From: Ectobius pallidus
Lineage: Eukaryota > Arthropoda > Insecta > Blattodea > Ectobiidae
Direction of reading: 5' to 3'
Assembly: GCA_964059195.1 (NCBI GenBank)
Contig: CAXKWD010000011.1
Location: 36,398,766 to 36,462,765, forward strand
Length of the DNA stretch: 64,000 nucleotides
Under the pieces are notes generated by a model. The model searched no databases, had not been told where the DNA came from, and saw only the letters and a program-made list of their open reading frames with translations. Made by a program: the position numbers and the translations under genes. This document shows, piece after piece, positions 59,510 to 64,000 of the stretch (positions are counted from its first letter, which is position 1; each line of letters begins with the position of its first letter).

Positions 59510-61560
59510 TTAACAACGCAGACAACATCATCTGGAGCAAAAATTATTATAATAGCAGGGCAGAAACTATGCTCAAAAGAATCATGACTGCAAGGAACAC
59601 AGTCCATACAAGTCATCTGCACAACATCCCAGCAGAAGGCAGAAATAAAGCTAAATAAGAACAAGGTAGGATAATTTTTCTTGAAACTGGAACCAGATTT
59701 TCGTACATCTGAAGACAGAGGTGCTTATTTCCTTGGCACTAGGGAACACCAAAAATAAGTTCTTTGTACAACGTTCCATTGGCTTATGTTATGTATATTA
59801 GGTAATTTGTTTAACCAAAATAGTTAGTGCCGTATTCGAGAAAATCATGATCAGGCAGTGAAATAAGAGAAAGTCGTCGCCAATCTATGTTTCACATTAT
59901 TACAAGATATCTGACCCAAATACTGTTTTCATGCGACTCTTCGTTCTAGCACTATGCTGGTCAAACACAGACCCATATACAAACATGTTTCTGGAAATTG
60001 TATTTCAAGATTCAGAGGGGCGCAACATGTGTTTCGGTAGCTTAGGTGTCGAGGGAGAAAAAATACACGTAAGCATTCTGGATATTCTATCAAGTTCTTA
60101 GCAATGTACCTTATCAACATAAATGACGCTTATAAAAATACTTTCGTTCCCTCAAATCTGTATTTATCTAATCATAAAGTATATTTCATTGTTTTTTATA
60201 GGTTAGGTATTGTTACGATATGCTTCATAAAGTTTTCACAGTCGAATTTGTTTTTGATAATAGCAAAAAGGGTGTACTTTTCTAAGCATTAATGTCTTCA
60301 AATCTTTATTTATCTAATCATAAAGTATATTTCATTGTTCTTTATAGGTTAAGTATTGTTACGATATGCTTCATAAAGTTTTCCAGTCGAATTTGCTTTT
60401 GATAATTGCGAATGGGAAGTACTTATCTCAGCATTAATGCCTATTAAAAATGTTGATTTATGATGAACTATGTGGCTTTGGTTTCGTATAAATAATGGGC
60501 TTGAACATCACCACAGTTACCATTGAATTTCCAAGTCTACAACGTTTACTACAAGAGGAGCAAAGCTTGATGGTAAGAGAGAATTTATCATAGCTACTTA
60601 CAAGCTAATAGTTTCCCTTTATAAAATAAAAGCACTTCGAAAACAGAGAACTGTACGAGGAAGTGTAGGCCTATACGGAACTAGTGTGGAATGAAATTAT
60701 TTTTCTCATGACCAACTCTGATATTTTAATTTACCTTATATCTATACATCCATAGAATACTTCCTATTGCTAACACAAACATTCAAAATGCACTTTAATG
60801 GGAACCTAAAACATTTGAAATTTAGCATATTCGAAATTTAAGCATATATTAATAATATACCGGATATTCCCGAAATGCTGTCGTTCGAATAGGCTACCCA
60901 AATTACAACATTAAGGATGGTGAAATATCTGTACTGTTAAACTATTTATTCATTAAGTAGGACTAGCTTCTTCCGTTTCGGTTTTAGTTTAAGGTTTTTG
61001 GTATTGTTAACACTGTCAACATGTACGAGGCAAGTGCTGTACTAACAATCAGCTTTGATTGTTACATAGACCTAACAGACAAGCGGTTTATTTGTTATTA
61101 GATGTTTAATGAGTGTACTCCAGTACTATACTTAATGTTATAATACCTACGCATACTAATTTATACTGAACCCTATAGAGCACGGTAATAATGATGATGA
61201 TGATAATAATAATAAAAAAAATAAAAAAATAATAATAATGACAACAACAACGGTACTCGAACGTTACGAACCAGTAATGTTAGTTAGTAATGTTAGTTTG
61301 TCAGTTAAGTACTACTATGCCAAAAGAAAGAAAATGGTTACCAGTTCAAATCCCGTTCCCGTATGTAAGTTCTCTACGCAGTTCTGTCCTCAATCAAAAG
61401 CTAGTTTAAAAGAAATACGTTTCTTGGGGAATCCTTTAATGTAAGAGGTTCTTTCGCCACAGGGCTTCATATTGCAATATTAAGGCAATCATGATTTTAT
61501 TAATTATTCCTGCAAGCATTATCACAACGTATTTTGACAAAAACACATACCACTAAACTT
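59510..61560 (+). repeat. Duplicated blocks gamma copy 2 and beta copy 4
   Basis: Gamma (59510-60130) runs straight into beta (60150-61560). Within it 60157-60265 is repeated at 60302-60410 as a tandem duplication of about 145-bp period (TATTTATCTAATCATAAAGT in both). It ends with the TTTATACTGAACCCTATAGA segment, an (AAT)n tract and ATTATCACAACGTATTTTGA. Confidence 0.85.
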
Positions 61561-61564
61561 AAAG

Positions 61565-62085
61565 CGTAAAGAGTTATAACCGTACATGGTATAATTCATA
61601 TCACCCCTGTAACAAGCAACCCACAATACCGACGCACAATTCTCATTTACATGTACAACTAATGACCTCAAGAAAAGAATGCCATTTGCGATTACCCGGT
61701 ATACAATTCCGAAGTTTTTTTTTTCCTGTTGTTCTCGTGGGTATTTAGTTTTACGGTTTTAAACCCTATGAAATAGGGAAAGGCCGCAAACATGTCCCAG
61801 TACGTGAAACGTGCCCCATTCTGATTTATATACATGAAACAGTTGTAAGTCATTTGACGAACCTTCACGATACGTAAAGACCATGTAATGCTGGGTACAC
61901 CAGCTAGTAGAATACAAACGGAAATAGTTGCAGTCAGAAACTGACTTCAGTGTTGGCGAATACGGAGTATTGAAAAATCACGTCTCTGACTACTTTGCTT
62001 TCCACAAGCAACTAATAGCTTTTGAGATCGCGGTTTGGGTGTTTCCAAAGTATTGATAATAATAAGCATAGTATTACTATTGTTG
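61565..62085 (+). other. Upstream region of the secreted-peptide gene
   Basis: Not shared with the other duplicated blocks as far as I can see. It should contain the promoter and perhaps a 5' UTR exon, because tattactattgttgcag directly before the ATG looks like a splice acceptor. No clear TATA box could be fixed. Confidence 0.35.
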
Positions 62086-62088
62086 CAG

Positions 62089-62152
62089 ATGAAGTTGGTA
62101 CTACTGTTCTTTGTTTTGGCCGCCTGCATGACTTTTGGCTACTGTCAACCTA
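62089..62152 (+). CDS. Small secreted cysteine-containing peptide, exon 1 (signal peptide)
   Basis: ATG followed by a typical secretory signal, MKLVLLFFVLAACMTFGYCQ, with cleavage expected around residue 19-20. The exon ends CCTA|GTAAGT, a strong phase-1 donor. The ATG follows a splice-acceptor-like sequence, so the 5' UTR is probably on an earlier exon. Product: 80 residues after joining to exon 2. Confidence 0.85.
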
Positions 62153-62231
62153 GTAAGTTTGTAATATTCTTAACAGTTGGTCTTAATCTATAGATTCCAA
62201 GCTAACATGTAAATGGATTGTTTTCTTGCAG

Positions 62232-62410
62232 AGACTCCTAAGGCATGCACTAAACACACTGAGTGTCCTGCCGGCAATTATTGCCGTGTTAGTCTCCCAC
62301 TTCCAGTTGGCTTATGCAAGCCAATTCCGGACAATTACTACCGAGGAGCAACTGATCTACAAGATGGGTATTACTATCAAGGAGTTAATCTTCAGCCCCA
62401 ATGGTATTAG
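62232..62410 (+). CDS. Small secreted cysteine-containing peptide, exon 2
   Basis: After acceptor tgttttcttgcag the frame continues to TAG at 62408-62410. The mature peptide of about 60 residues has four cysteines spaced C-x5-C-x5-C-x10-C (residues 27, 33, 39, 50) in KACTKHTECPAGNYC, then a Pro-rich turn, and a cysteine-free tail rich in Tyr with YY, YYY and a final WY. Signal on one exon and mature part on the next is usual for arthropod defence or venom-type peptides, but the fold is not one I can name. Function unknown. Secretion is inferred from the signal. Confidence 0.85.
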
Positions 62411-62461
62411 TACCAAAAAGCAACTACTAAGAAGACACAATTGTATTGAGACTACGATATG

Positions 62462-62467
62462 AATAAA
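62462..62467 (+). terminator. Polyadenylation signal AATAAA of the peptide gene
   Basis: Canonical AATAAA 52 bases after the stop codon; gives a compact transcript ending near 62480-62490. Confidence 0.75.
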
Positions 62468-62674
62468 GTCTCCACAGAGCAATGACAGTCCACTTTCTTC
62501 ACCATCCAACTCCATTCCTTCCTTCCACCACGAAGTTCAACGCAAGTAGACATCATATCCTACTTAGCATACACACACCGATGAATTGATATCCATTCCC
62601 TGGTTTATAGCGTTCATCAAGAAGTCATGCAGGCTATGCAATGCTAAACCATCTGGTTGTATTTAATGAACATT

Positions 62675-63430
62675 GCAAATATCATAAGTGATTTCATCCA
62701 CCCTCCATCACAACTGACTATTTAGAAATAGTTGGATATGAATTCATGAATAAATACTCAAAACTTTGCACATAATTTGAAGAAAACAGTGTAATAATAA
62801 GAAGTTAATATAAAGTAATTTGGTCACTATGATGAAGTCGTTTGAGCCTGAGGATATGGAGGTACACAGTTGCCACATAGTGCAGAAACGTATCTCTACG
62901 TGAAGGTTTTTTAGTATTACTCCACATCTGGAGAGCGATTACAAATTTGACAATAGAGCTGAAGTAGAAAATTAGTTTTCAGATTTGATGGGTTTCCTGT
63001 ACATGAACATTCAGAATATTCAATAAGATTTCATTATTTTTGCTGCATAACTTTCTGTCACCCAATTTTGTTGAATTAAAGTCATTAAAATATACATGCT
63101 TTCAAAATACTCTATCCCTAGCGGTTTCACTGTTATAAACAATTTATTTCATGACTTAAATTTTAGAATAACTTATATTAATAGATTTGTGTATTTATAT
63201 TTAGAAAATATTTGCGGTATGGACAATGGTGTTGCCCTAATTTTATTGTTTTTAATTTTAAAAAAACCATAACATTCTTGAACAAGTTTAGTTAAATTCC
63301 CAGCACCATTTACACTTCTTTTGTAGCATGTGGTCAGTACATAGCGTGTAAACCTTGACGGAGTTTGTTATTGTTATTTCCACAGACCAATAAAATGTCT
63401 TCCATCTTGAAAAAGTTAACAAAACGGGAT
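62675..63430 (+). repeat. Duplicated block alpha, copy 3
   Basis: Starts GTGATTTCATCCACCCTCCA, about 200 bp after the peptide gene, and is collinear with 50735-51440. This ties the peptide gene's 3' flank to the duplicated unit. Confidence 0.85.
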
Positions 63431-63439
63431 ATAGTCCCT

Positions 63440-64000
63440 TTCTTTTAAAATTTGATCCCCATCAGTTGAGTATTTTCGTAAAAGAATAACAGACAGACTC
63501 ACAGAAGTAACAAGCTTTTCATAAAATTAAGCACTGTTTACCTCTCAGTGAAATATTATGTCCTGAGTCAATGCAGTAGGTCAGAAAAGCTAGCAGGCAG
63601 CACACACAGCATTAATAGCATAGGGAAGATTTTCATGGAACAAACAGTAGAGTCTTGCATAGAACTTATAAGCAAAACCAAACTCACTCTGAGGAATTTT
63701 TCACACGGGTATCGGACTTTAATCGTGAAATGAAAGTCTAAACCGGCATTTTAGGTTTTTAATTATCATTCTTTTAATTGTTAATGCATGATTTGAGGAT
63801 GGTTCATGAGCCTGTGGAACCTATTAATCGTTTCGTTCGGAATTTTATGCCAATACGGAAGTACAAGATTCGTTTTATTCGTTGGTTGGCTGATATACGG
63901 TTATTTAACGACGGGGATGTGATGCAGCTTAGGCCTGTGACCGTCGCCGGTATTCCGGAATTTTTCCCCGCAGGAGTTCTTTTACATGGCATAAATCTAC
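63440..64000 (+). repeat. Continuation of duplicated unit to the window edge
   Basis: AACAGACAGACTCACAGAAG, CAGTGAAATATTATGTCCTG, ATAGCATAGGGAAGA and CTTGCATAGAACTTATAAGC parallel 57990-58190 and 44820-45040, but no SINE follows here. From 63680 the Helitron-related motif (TATCGGACTTTAATCGTGAA) replaces it. Confidence 0.7.

Overview
This window is eukaryotic nuclear DNA, almost certainly from an arthropod with a large, repeat-rich genome. The reasons are spliced exons with GT..AG borders, AT-rich non-coding sequence, long trinucleotide microsatellites, and a mix of Penelope-like, LINE, tRNA-derived SINE, mariner, pogo, hAT, piggyBac-like, Harbinger and Helitron remnants. The recurring TAGGCCTA word and the transposon mix would suit a hemimetabolous insect, but that is inference only. 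There is no bacterial operon, CRISPR array or prophage.

Only three host genes can be supported. (1) Nicolin-1 on the plus strand: four phase-0 exons between 9539 and 16438; the last exon was not found. (2) One terminal coding exon (67 codons) of an unidentified gene on the minus strand at 32562-32765. (3) A two-exon gene on the plus strand at 62089-62410 for an 80-residue secreted peptide with four cysteines in the mature part.

Layout. 1-4.3 kb is a 5'-truncated Penelope-like element (GIY-YIG endonuclease) with a 14-bp target-site duplication, holding a SINE and repeats. 4.99-6.84 kb is an hAT-type element inserted in a TAG microsatellite, itself carrying a 233-bp hAT-like element. 9.5-16.4 kb is NICN1, its introns filled with a foldback MITE, an (AAT)n tract, an hAT copy and LINE pieces. 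16.9-34 kb is gene-poor: LINE remnants, a perfect 197-bp inverted repeat carrying tRNA-like genes, Tigger-, piggyBac- and Harbinger-like elements, and a degenerate tandem array at 28.6-29.5 kb. 34.6-37.6 kb holds LINE and mariner debris, the mariner split by an hAT with an 8-bp duplication. 40.4-41.6 kb is a head-to-head mariner palindrome disrupted by a LINE, which is disrupted by a SINE. 41.6-64 kb is a mosaic of collinear duplicated blocks (about 0.3-2 kb each, two to four copies), sorted out by later insertions, with the secreted-peptide gene embedded in it.

The coding genes show no functional link to each other. The interest lies in the architecture: two unrelated mariner families that independently adopted the same 3'-end/3'-end palindromic form, several three-level nested insertions with readable target duplications, and a small secreted-peptide gene inside a duplicated cluster. 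All alignments were made by eye; percent identities were not computed.
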